A stretch of DNA of 64,000 nucleotides from the NCBI GenBank assembly GCA_039566865.1, contig CM076960.1, positions 7,702,501-7,766,500 on the forward strand, in the 5' to 3' direction. The stretch is from Aurelia coerulea (Eukaryota > Cnidaria > Scyphozoa > Semaeostomeae > Ulmaridae). The position numbers were made by a program, and so were the translations under genes. Shown one piece after another: positions 1 to 13,800 of the stretch; the first letter of the stretch is position 1; each line of letters starts with the position of its first letter. The notes under the pieces were generated by a model, which saw only the letters and a program-made list of their open reading frames with translations, was not told the DNA's origin and made no database searches.

Positions 1-34
1 CCAATGTCTATAGTAATGTATCCGAGAATGGTTG

Positions 35-2645
35 CTGCAGCACTAATATACTGCTATAAAAGAAGCTACTGGCAGAACCATAGTTTAAATGCACGATGAG
101 TGCAATACCCTTGATAATAAAAATTGTGGCAACTAAAGTACGTTAAAGTACAAATATAGTGTTATAAAAGATGTTACTGGCATAACTAAAGTTTTAAAGA
201 ACCATGAGTGCAAAACTCTTTATAATATAAATTGTAGCTATTAAAGTACGTTAATCTACAATTTTTGTGTCTATATTTTGTTTTCTTTGAGAAAATAAAC
301 ATTTAATTAATCGATGTTTGCTTATGCAGTAAAGCTAAATTGAGACTAAAGAAAAAACTAATGTCTATAGTAATGTTTCGAAAAAGAGTTGCTGCAGCAA
401 TAATGTAGTGTTATAAAAGATGTTACTGGCAGAACTAAAGTTTTAAAGAACGATGAGTGCAAAGCTCTTTATAATATAAATTGTAGCTATTAAAGTACGT
501 TAATCCACAATTTTTGTGTTTATATTTTGTTTTCTTTAAGAAAATAAACATTTAATTAATCGATGTTTGCTTATGCAGTAAAGCTAAAATGAGACTAAAG
601 AAAAAACTAATGTCTATAGTAATATTTCAAAAAATAGTTGCTGCAGTACTAATATAGTGTTATAAAAGATGTTACTGGCAGAACTAAAGTTTTAAAGGAC
701 GATTAGTTCAATACTCTGTATAATATAAATTGTAGCTATTAAAGTACGTTAATCAACACTTTTTGCGTTTATATTTTGCTTTCTTTGAGAAAATAAACAT
801 TTAATTGATCGATGTTTGTTTATGCAGTAAAGCTAAAATGACACTAAAGAAAAAACTAATGTGTAGAGTAATTTTTACAACAATGGTTGCTGCAGCACTA
901 ATTTAGTGCTATAAAAAAGTTACTGGCAGAACTAAAGTTTTAAAGAACAATGAGTGCAATACTCTTTATAATATAAGTTGTAGCTATTAAAGTATATTAA
1001 TCCACAATTTTTGTGTTTATATTTTAATTTCTTAAAGAAAATAAACATGTAATTAATCGATGTTTGTTTATGCAGTGAAGCTAAAATGAGACTAAAGAAA
1101 AAACTAATGTCTATAGTAATGTTTCGAAAAATAGTTGCTGCAGTACTAATATAGTGTTATAAAAGATGTTACTGGCAGAACTAAAGTTTTATAGGACGAT
1201 GAGTGCAATAGTCTTTATAATATAAATTGTAGCTATTAAAGTACGTTAATCCACACTTTTTGTGTTTATATTTTGTTTTCTTTAAGAAAATAAACATTTA
1301 ATTAATCGATGTTTGTTTATGCAGTGAAGCTAAAATGAGACTAAAGAAAAAACTAATGTCTATAGTAATATTTCGAAAAATAGTTGCTGCAGCAATAATA
1401 TAGTGTTATAATAGATGTTACTGGCAGAACTAAAGTTTTAAAGAGCGATGAGTGCAAAACTCTTTATGATATAAATTGTAGCTATTAAAGTACGTTAATC
1501 CACACTTTTTGTGTTGATATTTTGTTTTCTTTAAGAAAATAAACATTTAATTAATCGATGTTTGTTTATGCAGTGAAGCTAAAATGAGATTAAAGAAAAA
1601 ACTAATGTCTATAGTAATATTTCGAAAAATAGTTGCTGCTGCAATAATATAGTGTTATAATAGATGTTACTGGCAGAACTAAAGTTTTAAAGAGCGATGA
1701 GTGCAAAACTCTTTATGATATAAATTGTAGCTATTAAAGTACTTTAATCCACAATTTTTGTGTTTATATTTTGTTTTCTTTGAGAAATTAAACATTTAAT
1801 TAATCGATGTTTGATTATGCAGTAAATTTAAAATGAGACTAAAGAAAAATCTAATGTCTATAATAATTTTTCGAAAAATAGTTGCTGCAGCAATAATATA
1901 GTGTTATAAAAGATGTTAGTGGCAGAACTAAAGTTTTAAAGAACGATGAGTGCTAAACGCTCTATAATATAAATTGTAGCTAATAAAGTACGTTAATCCA
2001 TACTTTTTGTGTTGATATTTTGTTTTTTTTGAGAAAATAAACATTTAATTATTCGATGTTTATTCATCCAGTAAAGCTAAAATTAAAGCTAAAGCAAAAG
2101 AAAATACCAATATCTATAGTAATGTATCCGAGAATGGTTGCTGCAGCACTAATATAGTGTTATAAAAGATGTTACTGGCAGAACTAAAGTTTTAAAGAAC
2201 GATGAGTGCAAAACTCTTTATAATATAAATTGTAGCTATTTAAGTATATTAATCCACAACTTTTGTTTTCATATTTTGCTTTCTTTAAGAAAATAAACAT
2301 TTAATTAATCGATGTTTGTTTATGTAGTGAAGCTAAAATGAGACTAAAGAAAAAGCTAATGTCTATAGTAAATTTTCGAAAAATAGTTGCAGCAGTACTA
2401 ATATAGTGTTATAAAAGATGTTACTGGCAGAACTAAAGTTTTATAGGACAATGAGTGCAATAGTCTTTATAATATAAATTGTAGCTATTAAAGTACGTTA
2501 ATCCACACTTTTTGTGTTTATATTTTGTTTTCTTTAAGAAAATAAACATTTAATATTTCGTTGTTTCTTTATGCAGTAAAGCTAAAAATAAAGCTAAAGC
2601 AAAAGAAAATACCAATGTCTATAGTAATGTATCCGAGAATGGTTG
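35..2645 (+). repeat. Higher-order unit alpha-1 (2611 bp)
   Basis: The unit opens with a composite monomer (35-391): PstI sites 357 bp apart, with the inner join at about 143-160, where a monomer that has reached ACGTTAAAGTAC continues as AAATATAGTGTTATAAAAG, back near the start of the repeat. The second, partial monomer therefore has no PstI site. Monomers with GGACGATTAGTTC (about 698) and TTTTTACAACAATGG follow, as in alpha-2. Compared with alpha-2 this unit is 1243 bp shorter, close to five monomers, consistent with an in-register deletion. One monomer near 1633-1643 reads TGCTGCTGCAATA and has lost its PstI site. Confidence 0.85.
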
Positions 2646-5600
2646 CTGCAGCACTAATATACTGCTATAAAAGAAGCTACTGGCAGAACCATAGTTTAAA
2701 TGCACGATGAGTGCAATACCCTTGATAATAAAAATTGTGGCAACTAAAGTACGTTAAAGTACAAATATAGTGTTATAAAAGATGTTACTGGCAGAACTAA
2801 AGTTTTAAAGAACCATGAGTGCAAAACTCTTTATAATATAAATTGTAGCTATTAAAGTACGTTAATCTACAATTTTTGTGTCTATATTTTGTTTTCTTTG
2901 AGAAAATAAACATTTAATTAATCGATGTTTGCTTATTCAGTAAAGCTAAATTGAGACTAAAGAAAAAACTAATGTCTATAGTAATGTTTCGAAAAAGAGT
3001 TGCTGCAGCAATAATGTAGTGTTATAAAAGATGTTACTGGCAGAACTAAAGTTTTAAAAAACGATGAGTGCAAAGCTCTTTATAATATGAATTGTAGCTA
3101 TTAAAGTACGTTAATCCACAATTTTTGTGTTTATATTTTGTTTTCTTTAAGAAAATAAACATTTAATTAATCGATGTTTGCTTATGCAGTAAAGCTAAAA
3201 TGAGACTAAAGAAAAAACTAATGTCTATAGTAATATTTCAAAAAATAGTTGCTGCAGCAATAATATAGTGTTATAATAGATGTTACTGGCAGAACTAAAG
3301 TTTTAATGAGCGATGAGTGCAAAACTCTTTATAATATAAATTGTAGCTATTAAAGTACGTTAATCCACACTTTTTGTGTTTATATTTTGTTTTCTTTGAG
3401 AAAATAAACATTTAATTAATCGATGTTTGCTTATGCAGTAAATTTAAAATGAGACTAAAGAAAAAACTAAAGTGTAGAGTAATTTTTACAACAATGGTTG
3501 CTGCAGCACTACTTTAGTGCTATAAAAAGTTACTGGCAGAACTATAGTTTTAAAGAACAATGAGTGCAATACTCTTTATAATATAAATTGTAGCTATTAA
3601 AGTATATTAATCCACAATTTTTGTGTTTATATTTTGCTTTCTTTAAGAAAATAAACATGTAATTAATCGATGTTTGTTTATGCAGTGAAGCTAAAATGAG
3701 ACTAAAGAAAAAACTAATGTCTATAGTAATGTTTCGAAAAATAGTTGCTGCAGTACTAATATAGTGTTATAAAAGATGTTACTGGCAGAACTAAAGTTTT
3801 ATAGGACGATGAGTGCAATAGTCTTTATAATATTAATTGTAGCTATTAAAGTACGTTAATCCACACTTTTTGTGTTTATATTTTGTTTTCTTTAAGAAAA
3901 TAAACATTTAATTAATCGATGTTTGTTTATGCAGTGAAGCTAAAATGAGACTAAAGAAAAAACTAATGTCTATAGTAATGTTCCGAAAAATAGTTGCTGC
4001 AGTACTAATATAGTGTTATAAAAGATGATACTGGCAGAACTAAAGTTTTATAGGACGATGAGTGCAATAGTCTTTATAATATAAATTGTAGCTATTAAAG
4101 TATATTAATCCACAATTTTTTTGTTTATATTTTGCTTTCTTTAAGAAAATAAACATGTAATTAATCGATGTTTGTTTATGCAGTAAAGCTAAAATGACAC
4201 TAAAGTAAAAACTAATGTCTATAGTAATTTTTACAAGAATGGTTGCTGCAGCACTAATATAGTGTTATAAAAAAGTTACTGGCAGAACTAAAGTTTTAAA
4301 GAACAATGAGTGCAATACTCTTTACAATATGAATTGTAGCTATTAAAGTATATTAATCCACAATTTTTGTGTTTATATTTTGTTTTCTTTAAGAAAATAA
4401 ACATTTAATTAATCGATGTTTGTTTATGCAGTGAAGCTAAAATGAGACTAAAGAAAAAACTAATGTCTATAGTAATGTTTCGAAAAATAGTTGCTGCAGT
4501 ACTAATATAGTGTTATAAAAGATGATACTGGCAGAACTAAAGTTTTATAGGACGATGAGTGCAATGGTCTTTATAGTATAATTTCTAGCTATTAAAGTAC
4601 GTTAATCCACACTTTTTGTGTTTATATTTTGATTTCTTTAAGAAAATAAACATTTAATTAATCGATGTTTGTTTATGCAGTGAAGCTAAAATGAGACTAA
4701 AGAAAAAACTAATGTCTATAGTAATACTTCGAAAAATAGTTGCTGCAGCACTAATATAGTGTTATAAAAGATGTTAGTGGCAGAACTAAAGTTTTAAAGA
4801 ACGATGAGTGCTAAACGCTCTATAATGAAAATTGTAGCTAATAAAGTAAGTTAATCCATACTTTTGTGTTGATATTTTGTTTTCTTTGAGAAAATAAACA
4901 TTTAATTATTCGATGTTTGTTTATGCAGTAAAGCTAAAACTAAAGCTAAAGCAAAAGAAAATACCAATATCTATAGTAATGTATCCGAGAATGATTGCTG
5001 CAGCACTAATATAGTGTTATAAAAGATGTTACTGGCAGAACTAAAGTTTTAAAAAACAATGAGTGCAAAACTCTTTATAATATAAATTGTAGCTATAAAT
5101 TGTACGTGTATAAAGTACGTTAATCCACAAGTTTTGTGTTTATATTTTGTTTTCTTTGAGAAAATAAACATTTAATTAATCGATGTTTGCTTATGCAATG
5201 AAGCTAAAATTAGACTGAAGAAAAAACTAATGTCTATAGCAATGTTTCGAAAAATAGTTGCTGCAGTACTAATATAGTGTTATAAAAGATGTTACTGGCA
5301 GAACTAAAGTTTTATAGGACGATGAGTGCAATAGTCTTTATAATATAAATTGTAGCTATTAAAGTACGTTAATCCATACTTTTTGTGTTGATATTTTGTT
5401 TTCTTTGAGAAAATAAACATTTAATTATTCGATGTTTGTTTATGCCGTAAAGCTAAAATTAAAGCTAAAGCAAAAGAAAATACCAATATCTATAGTAATA
5501 AATCCGATAATGGTTGCTGCAGCACTAATATAGTGTTATAAAAGATGTTACTGGCAGAAATAAAGTTTTAAAGAACGATGAGTGCAAAACTCTTTATAGT

Positions 5601-7030
5601 ATAATTTCTAGCTATTAAAGTACGTTAATCCACACTTTTTGTGTTTATATTTTGATTTCTTTAAGAAAATAAACATTTAATTAATCGATGTTTGTTTATG
5701 CAGTGAAGCTAAAATGAGACTAAAGAAAAAACTAATGTCCATAGTAATACTTCGAAAAATAGTTGCTGCAGCACTAATATAGTGTTATAAAAGATGTTAG
5801 TGGCAGAACTAAAGTTTTAAAGAACGATGAGTGCTAAACGCTCTATAATAAAAATTGTAGCTACTAAAGTAAGTTAATCCATACTTTTGTGTTGATATTT
5901 TGTTTTCTTTGAGAAAATAAACATTTAATTATTCGATGTTTGTTTATGCAGTAAAGCTAAAATTAAAGCTAAAGCAAAAGAAAATACCAATATCTATAGT
6001 AATGTATCCGAGAATGATTGCTGCAGCACTAATATAGTGTTATAAAAGATGTTACTGGCAGAACTAAAGTTTTAAAGAACGATGAGTGCAAAACTCTTTA
6101 TAATATAAATTGTAGCTATTAAAGTACGTTAATCCACAAGTTTTGTGTTTATATTTTGTTTTCTTTGAGAAAATAAACATTTAATTAATCGATGTTTGCT
6201 TATGCAGTGAAGCTAAAATTAGACTAAAGAAAAAACTAATGTCTATAGCAATGTTTCGAAAAATAGTTGCTGCAGTACTAATATAGTGTTATAAAAGATG
6301 TTACTGGCAGAACTAAAGTTTTATAGGACGATGAGTGCAATAGTCTTTATAATATAAATTGTAGCTATTAAAGTACGTTAATCCATACTTTTTGTGTTGA
6401 TATTTTGTTTTCTTTGAGAAAATAAACATTTAATTATTCGATGTTTGTTTATGCCGTAAAGCTAAAATTAAAGCTAAAGCAAAAGAAAATACCAATATCT
6501 ATAGTAATGTATCCGAGAATGGTTGCTGCAGCACTAATATAGTGTTATAAAAGATGTTACTGGCAGAACTAAAGTTTTAAAGAACGATGAGTGCAAAACT
6601 CTTTATAATATAAATTGTAGCTATTAAAGTATATTAATCCAAAACTTTTGTTTTTATATTTTGCTTTCTTTAAGAAAATAAACATTTAATTAATCGATGT
6701 TTGTTTATGTAGTGAAGCTAAAATGAGACTAAAGAAAAAGCTAATGTCTATAGTAATGTTTCGAAAAATAGTTGCAGCAGTGCTAATATAGTGTTATAAA
6801 AGATGTTACTGGCAGAACTAAAGTTTTATAGGACGATGAGTGCAATAGTCTTTATAATATAAATTGTAGCTATTAAAGTACGTTAATCCACACTTTTTGT
6901 GTTTATATTTTGTTTTCTTTAAGAAAATAAACATTTAATATTTCGATGTTTCTTTATGCAGTAAAGCTAAAAATAAAGCTAAAGCAAAAGAAAATACCAA
7001 TGTCTATAGTAATGTATCCGAGAATGGTTG
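2646..7030 (+). repeat. Higher-order unit beta-1 (4385 bp)
   Basis: The unit starts with the composite monomer (2646-3002) and matches beta-2 8239 bp further on. Shared marks include GCTTATTCAG just after the composite monomer and TTTTAATGAGCGATG (about 3301). It holds a tandem duplication of about 1023 bp (marks at 4571 and 5594). A local insertion of about 14 bp near 5091-5110, inside an AATTGTAGCTATAAATTG stretch, is absent from beta-2 and accounts for most of the 22-bp length difference between the two beta units. Confidence 0.85.
4571..6500 (+). repeat. About 1-kb tandem duplication inside beta-1
   Basis: The rare string TTATAGTATAATTTCTAGC occurs at 4571 and 5594, 1023 bp apart. The following monomers agree in order: ATACTTCGAAAAATAG, GTGCTAAACGCTC, GTATCCGAGAATGATTG (about 4980 and 6003) and ATAGCAATGTTTCG (about 5236 and 6245). 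The first copy then carries GTAATAAATCCGATAATGG near 5495, where the second has GTAATGTATCCGAGAATGG. The equivalent duplication in beta-2 has spacing 1009 bp. Four monomers make up each copy. Confidence 0.8.
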
Positions 7031-10000
7031 CTGCAGCACTAATATACTGCTATAAAAGAAGCTACTGGCAGAACCATAGTTTAAATGCACGATGAGTGCA
7101 ATACCCTTGATAATAAAAATTGTGGCAACTAAAGTACGTTAAAGTACAAATATAGTGTTATAAAAGATGTTACTGGCAGAACTAAAGTTTTAAAGAACCA
7201 TGAGTGCAAAACTCTTTATAATATAAATTGTAGCTTTTAAAGTACGTTAATCTACAATTTTTGTGTCTATATTTTGTTTTCTTTGAGAAAATAAACATTT
7301 AATTAATCGATGTTTGCTTATGCAGTAAAGCTAAATTGAGACTAAAGAAAAAACTAATGTCTATAGTAATGTTTCGAAAAAGAGTTGCTGCAGCAATAAT
7401 GTAGTGTTATAAAAGATGTTACTGGCAGAACTAAAGTTTTAAAGAACGATGAGTGCAAAGCTCTTTATAATATAAATTGTAGCTATTAAAGTACGTTAAT
7501 CCACAATTTTTGTGTTTATATTTTGTTTTCTTTAAGAAAATAAACATTTAATTAATCGATGTTTGCTTATGCAGTAAAGCTAAAATGAGACTAAAGAAAA
7601 AACTAATGTCTATAGTAATATTTCAAAAAATAGTTGCTGCAGTACTAATATAGTGTTATAAAAGATGTTACTGGCAGAACTAAAGTTTTAAAGGACGATT
7701 AGTTCAATACTCTTTATAATATAAATTGTAGCTTTTAAAGTACGTTAATCAACACTTTTTGCGTTTATATTTTGCTTTCTTTGAGAAAATAAACATTTAA
7801 TTGATCGATGTTTGTTTATGCAGTAAAGCTAAAATGACACTAAAGAAAAAACTAAAGTGTAGAGTAATTTTTACAACAATGGTTGCTGCAGCACTAATTT
7901 AGTGCTATAAAAAAGTTACTGGCAGAACTAATGTTTTAAAGAACAATGAGTACAATACTCTTTATAATATAAATTGTAGCTATTAAAGTATATTAATCCA
8001 CAATTTTTGTGTTTATATTTTGCTTTCTTAAAGAAAATAAACATGTAATTAATCGATGTTTGTTTATGCAGTGAAGCTAAAATGAGACTAAAGAAAAAAC
8101 TAATGTCTATAGTAATGTTTCGAAAAATAGTTGCTGCAGTACTAATATAGTGTTATAAAAGATGTTACTGGCAGAACTAAAGTTTTATAGGACGATGAGT
8201 GCAATAGTCTTTATAATATAAATTGTAGCTATTAAAGTACGTTAATCCACACTTTTTGTGTTTATATTTTGTTTTCTTTAAGAAAATAAACATTTAATTA
8301 ATCGATGTTTGTTTATGCAGTGAAGCTAAAATGAGACTTAAGAAAAAACTAATGTCTATAGTAATATTTCGAAAAATAGTTGCTGCAGCAATAATATAGT
8401 GTTATAATAGATGTTACTGGCAGAACTAAAGTTTTAAAGAGCGATGAGTGCAAAACTCTTTATGATATAAATTGTAGCTATTAAAGTACGTTAATCCACA
8501 CTTTTTGTGTTTATATTTTGTTTTCTTTAAGAAAATAAACATTTAGTTAATCGATGTTTGTTTATGCATTGAAGCTAAAATGAGACTAAAGAAAAAACTA
8601 ATGTCTATAGTAATATTTCGAAAAATAGTTGCTGCAGCAATAATATAGTGTTATAATAGATGTTACTGGCAGATATAAAGTTTTAAAGAGCGATGAGTGC
8701 AAAACTCTTTATGATATAAATTGTAGCTATTAAAGTACGTTAATCCACAATTTTTGTATTTATATTTTGTTTTCTTTGAGAAAATAAACATTTAATTAAT
8801 CGATATTTGCTTATGCAGTAAATTTAAAATGAGACTAAAGAAAAAACTAAAGTGTAGAGTAATTTTTACAACAATGGTTGCTGCAGCACTAATTTAGTGC
8901 TATAAAAAAGTTACTGGCAGAACTAAAGTTTTAAAGAACAATGAGTGCAATACTCTTTATAATATAAATTGTAGCTATTAAAGTATATTAATCCACAATT
9001 CTTGTGTTTATATTTTGCTTTCTTTAAGAAAATAAACATGTAATTAATCGATGTTTGTTTATGCAGTGAAGCTAAAATGAGACTAAAGAAAAAACTAATG
9101 TCTATAGTAATGTTTCGAAAAATAGTTGCTGCAGTACTAATATAGTGTTATAAAAGATGTTACTGGCAGAACTAAAGTTTTATAGGACGATGAGTGCAAT
9201 AGTCTTTATAATATAAATTGTAGCTATTAAAGTACGTTAATCCACACTTTTTGTGTTTATATTTTGTTTTCTTTAAGAAAATAAACATTTAATTAATCGA
9301 TGTTTGTTTATGCAGTGAAGCTAAAATGAGACTTAAGAAAAAACTAATGTCTATAGTAATATTTCGAAAAATAGTTGCTGCAGCAATAATATAGTGTTAT
9401 AATAGATGTTACTGGCAGAACTAAAGTTTTAAAGAGCGATGAGTGCAAAACTCTTTATGATATAAATTGTAGCTATTAAAGTACGTTAATCCACACTTTT
9501 TGTGTTTATATTTTGTTTTCTTTAAGAAAATAAACATTTAGTTAATCGATGTTTGTTTATGCATTGAAGCTAAAATGAGACTAAAGAAAAAACTAATGTC
9601 TATAGTAATATTTCGAAAAATAGTTGCTGCAGCAATAATATAGTGTTATAATAGATGTTACTGGCAGATATAAAGTTTTAAAGAGCGATGAGTGCAAAAC
9701 TCTTTATGATATAAATTGTAGCTATTAAAGTACGTTAATCCACAATTTTTGTATTTATATTTTGTTTTCTTTGAGAAAATAAACATTTAATTAATCGATG
9801 TTTGCTTATGCAGTAAATTTAAAATGAGACTAAAGAAAAAACTAAAGTGTAGAGTAATTTTTACAACAATGGTTGCTGCAGCACTAATTTAGTGCTATAA
9901 AAAAGTTACTGGCAGAACTAAAGTTTTAAAGAACAATGAGTGCAATACTCTTTATAATATAAATTGTAGCTATTAAAGTATATTAATCCACAATTCTTGT

Positions 10001-10884
10001 GTTTATATTTTGCTTTCTTTAAGAAAATAAACATGTAATTAATCGATGTTTGTTTATGCAGTGAAGCTAAAATGAGACTAAAGAAAAAACTAATGTCTAT
10101 AGTAATGTTTCGAAAAATAGTTGCTGCAGCACTAATATAGTGTTATAATAGATGTTACTGGCAGAACTAAAGTTTTATAGGACGATGAGTGCAATAGTCT
10201 TTATGATATAAATTGTAGCTAATAAAGTACGTTAATCCATACTTTTTGTGTTGATATTTTGTTTTCTTTAAGAAAATAAACATTTAATTATTCGATGTTT
10301 ATTTATGCAGTAAAGCTAAAATTAAAGCTAAAGCAAAAGAAAATACCAATATCTATAGTAATGTATCCGAGAATGGTTGCTGCAGCACTAATATAGTGTT
10401 ATAAAAGATGTTACTGGCAGAACTAAAGTTTTAAAGAACGATGAGTGCAAAACTCTTTATAATATAAATTGTAGCTATTAAAGTATATTAATCCACAACT
10501 TTTGTTTTCATATTTTGCTTTCTTTAAGAAAATAAACATTTAATTAATCGATGTTTGTTTATGTAGTGAAGCTAAAATGAGACTAAAGAAAAAGCTAATG
10601 TCTATAGTAAATTTTCGAAAAATAGTTGCAGCAATACTAATATAGTGTTATAAAAGATGTTACTGGCAGAACTAAAGTTTTATAGGACGATGAGTGCAAT
10701 AGTCTTTATAATATAAATTGTAGCTATTAAAGTACGTTAATCCACACTTTTTGTGTTTATATTTTGTTTTCTTTAAGAAAATAAACATTTAATATTTCGA
10801 TGTTTCTTTATGCAGTAAAGCTAAAAATAAAGCTAAAGCAAAAGAAAATACCAATGTCTATAGTAATGTATCCGAGAATGGTTG
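7031..10884 (+). repeat. Higher-order unit alpha-2 (3854 bp)
   Basis: The unit opens with the composite monomer (7031-7387), followed by the same monomer order as alpha-1: CAATAATGTAGTG, GGACGATTAGTTC, then GTGTAGAGTAATTTTTACAAC. It differs by containing the 995-bp repeat described separately. It ends with monomers marked GTATCCGAGAATGG and AGTTGCAGCAATAC just before the next composite monomer, as the other alpha units do. Confidence 0.85.
7851..10130 (+). repeat. 995-bp four-monomer tandem repeat, about 2.3 copies
   Basis: ACTAAAGTGTAGAGTAA starts at 7851, 8846 and 9841, exactly 995 bp apart both times. GAGACTTAAG (8331 versus 9326), GCATTGAAGC and GGCAGATATAAAG repeat at the same offset. 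By eye copies one and two differ at only a few bases (for example GATATTTGC near 8801 against GATGTTTGC near 9796), which implies a recent duplication. The third copy stops near 10130, where GCAGTACTAATA is replaced by GCAGCACTAATA. Confidence 0.85.
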
Positions 10885-13800
10885 CTGCAGCACTAATATA
10901 CTGCTATAAAAGAAGCTACTGGCAGAACCATAGTTTAAATGCACGATGAGTGCAATACCCTTGATAATAAAAATTGTGGCAACTAAAGTACGTTAAAGTA
11001 CAAATATAGTGTTATAAAAGATGTTACTGGCAGAACTAAAGTTTTAAAGAACCATGAGTGCAAAACTCTTTATAATATAAATTGTAGCTATTAAAGTACG
11101 TTAATCTACAATTTTTGTGTCTATATTTTGTTTTCTTTGAGAAAATAAACATTTAATTAATCGATGTTTGCTTATTCAGTAAAGCTAAATTGAGACTAAA
11201 GAAAAAACTAATGTCTATAGTAATGTTTCGAAAAAGAGTTGCTGCAGCAATAATGTAGTGTTATAAAAGATGTTACTGGCAGAACTAAAGTTATAAAGAA
11301 CGATGAGTGCAAAGCTCTTTATAATATAAATTGTAGCTATTGAAGTACGTTAATCCACAATTTTTGTGTTTATATTTTGTTTTCTTTAAGAAAATAAACA
11401 TTTAATTAATCGATGTTTGCTTATGCAGTAAAGCTAAAATGAGACTAAAGAAAAAACTAATGTCTATAGTAATATTTCAAAAAATAGTTGCTGCAGCAAT
11501 AATATAGTGTTATAATAGATGTTACTGGCAGAACTAAAGTTTTAATGAGCGATGAGTGCAAAACTCTTTATAATATAAATTGTAGCTATTAAAGTACGTT
11601 AATCCACACTTTTTGTGTTTATATTTTGTTTTCTTTGAGAAAATAAACATTTAATTAATCGATGTTTGCTTATGCAGTAAATTTAAAATGAGACTAAAGA
11701 AAAAACTAAAGTGTAGAGTAATTTTTACAACAATGGTTGCTGCAGCACTAATTTAGTGCTATAAAAAGTTACTGGCAGAACTAAAGTTTTAAAGAACAAT
11801 GAGTGCAATACTCTTTATAATATAAATTGTAGCTATTAAAGTATATTAATCCACAATTTTTGTGTTTATATTTTGCTTTCTTTAAGAAAATAAACATGTA
11901 ATTAATCGATGTTTGTTTATGCAGTGAAGCTAAAATGAGACTAAAGAAAAAACTAATGTCTATAGTAATGTTTCGAAAAATAGTTGCTGCAGTACTAATA
12001 TAGTGTTATAAAAGATTTTACTGGCAGAATTAAAGTTTTAAAGGACGATGAGTGCAATAGTCTTTATAATATAAATTATAGCTATTAAAGTACGTTAATC
12101 CATACTTTTTGTGTTTATATTTTGTTTTCTTTAAGAAAATAAACATTTAATTAATCGATGTTTGTTTATGCAGTGAAGCTAAAATGAGACTAAAGAAAAA
12201 ACTAATGTCTATAGTAATACTTCGAAAAATAGTTGCTGCAGCACTAATATAGTGTTATAAAAGATGTTAGTGGCAGAACTAAAGTTTTAAAGAACGATGA
12301 GTGCTAAACGCTCTATAATGAAAATTGTAGCTAATAAAGTAAGTTAATCCATACTTTTGTGTTGATATTTTGTTTTCTTTGAGAAAATAAACATGTAATT
12401 AATCGATGTTTGTTTATGCAGTAAAGCTAAAATGACACTAAAGTAAAAACTAATGTCTATAGTAATTTTTACAAGAATGGTTGCTGCAGCACTAATATAG
12501 TGTTATAAAAAAGTTACTGGCAGAACTAAAGTTTTAAAGAACGATGAGTGCAATAGTCTTTATAATATAAATTATAGCTATTAAAGTACGTTAATCCATA
12601 CTTTTTGTGTTTATATTTTGTTTTCTTTAAGAAAATAAACATTTAATTAATCGATGTTTGTTTATGCAGTGAAGCTAAAATGAGACTAAAGAAAAAACTA
12701 ATGTCTATAGTAATATTCCGAAAAATAGTTGCTGCAGTACTAATATAGTGTTATAAAAGATGATACTGGCAGAACTAAAGTTTTATAGGACGATGAGTGC
12801 AATAGTCTTTATAATATAAATTGTAGCTATTAAAGTATATTAATCCACAATTTGTGTGTTTATATTTTGCTTTCTTTAAGAAAATAAACATGTAATTAAT
12901 CGATGTTTGTTTATGCAGTAAAGCTAAAATGACACTAAAGTAAAAACTAATGTCTATAGTAATTTTTACAAGAATGGTTGCTGCAGCAATAATATAGTGT
13001 TATAAAAAAGTTACTGGCAGAACTAAAGTTTTAAAGAACAATGAGTGCAATACTCTTTATAATATGAATTGTAGCTATTAAAGTATATTAATCCACAATT
13101 TTTGTGTTTATATTTTGTTTTCTTTAAGAAAATAAACATTTAATTAATCGATGTTTGTTTATGCAGTGAAGCTAAAATGAGACTAAAGAAAAAACTAATG
13201 TCTATAGTAATGTTTCGAAAAATAGTTGCTGCAGTACTAATATAGTGTTATAAAAGATGATACTGGCAGAACTAAAGTTTTATAGGACGATGAGTGCAAT
13301 GGTCTTTATAGTATCATTTCTAGCTATTAAAGTACGTTAATCCACACTTTTTGTGTTTATATTTTGATTTCTTTAAGAAAATAAACATTTAATTAATCGA
13401 TGTTTGTTTATGCAGTGAAGCTAAAATGAGACTAAAGAAAAAACTAATGTCTATAGTAATACTTCGAAAAATAGTTGCTGCAGCACTAATATAGTGTTAT
13501 AAAAGATGTTAGTGGCAGAACTAAAGTTTTAAAGAACGATGAGTGCTAAACGCTCTATAATGAAAATTGTAGCTAATAAAGTAAGTTAATCCATACTTTT
13601 GTGTTGATATTTTGTTTTCTTTGAGAAAATAAACATTTAATTATTCGATGTTTGTTTATGCAGTAAAGCTAAAATTAAAGCTAAAGCAAAAGAAAATACC
13701 AATATCTATAGTAATGTATCCGAGAATGATTGCTGCAGCACTAATATAGTGTTATAAAAGATGTTACTGGCAGAACTAAAGTTTTAAAGAACAATGAGTG

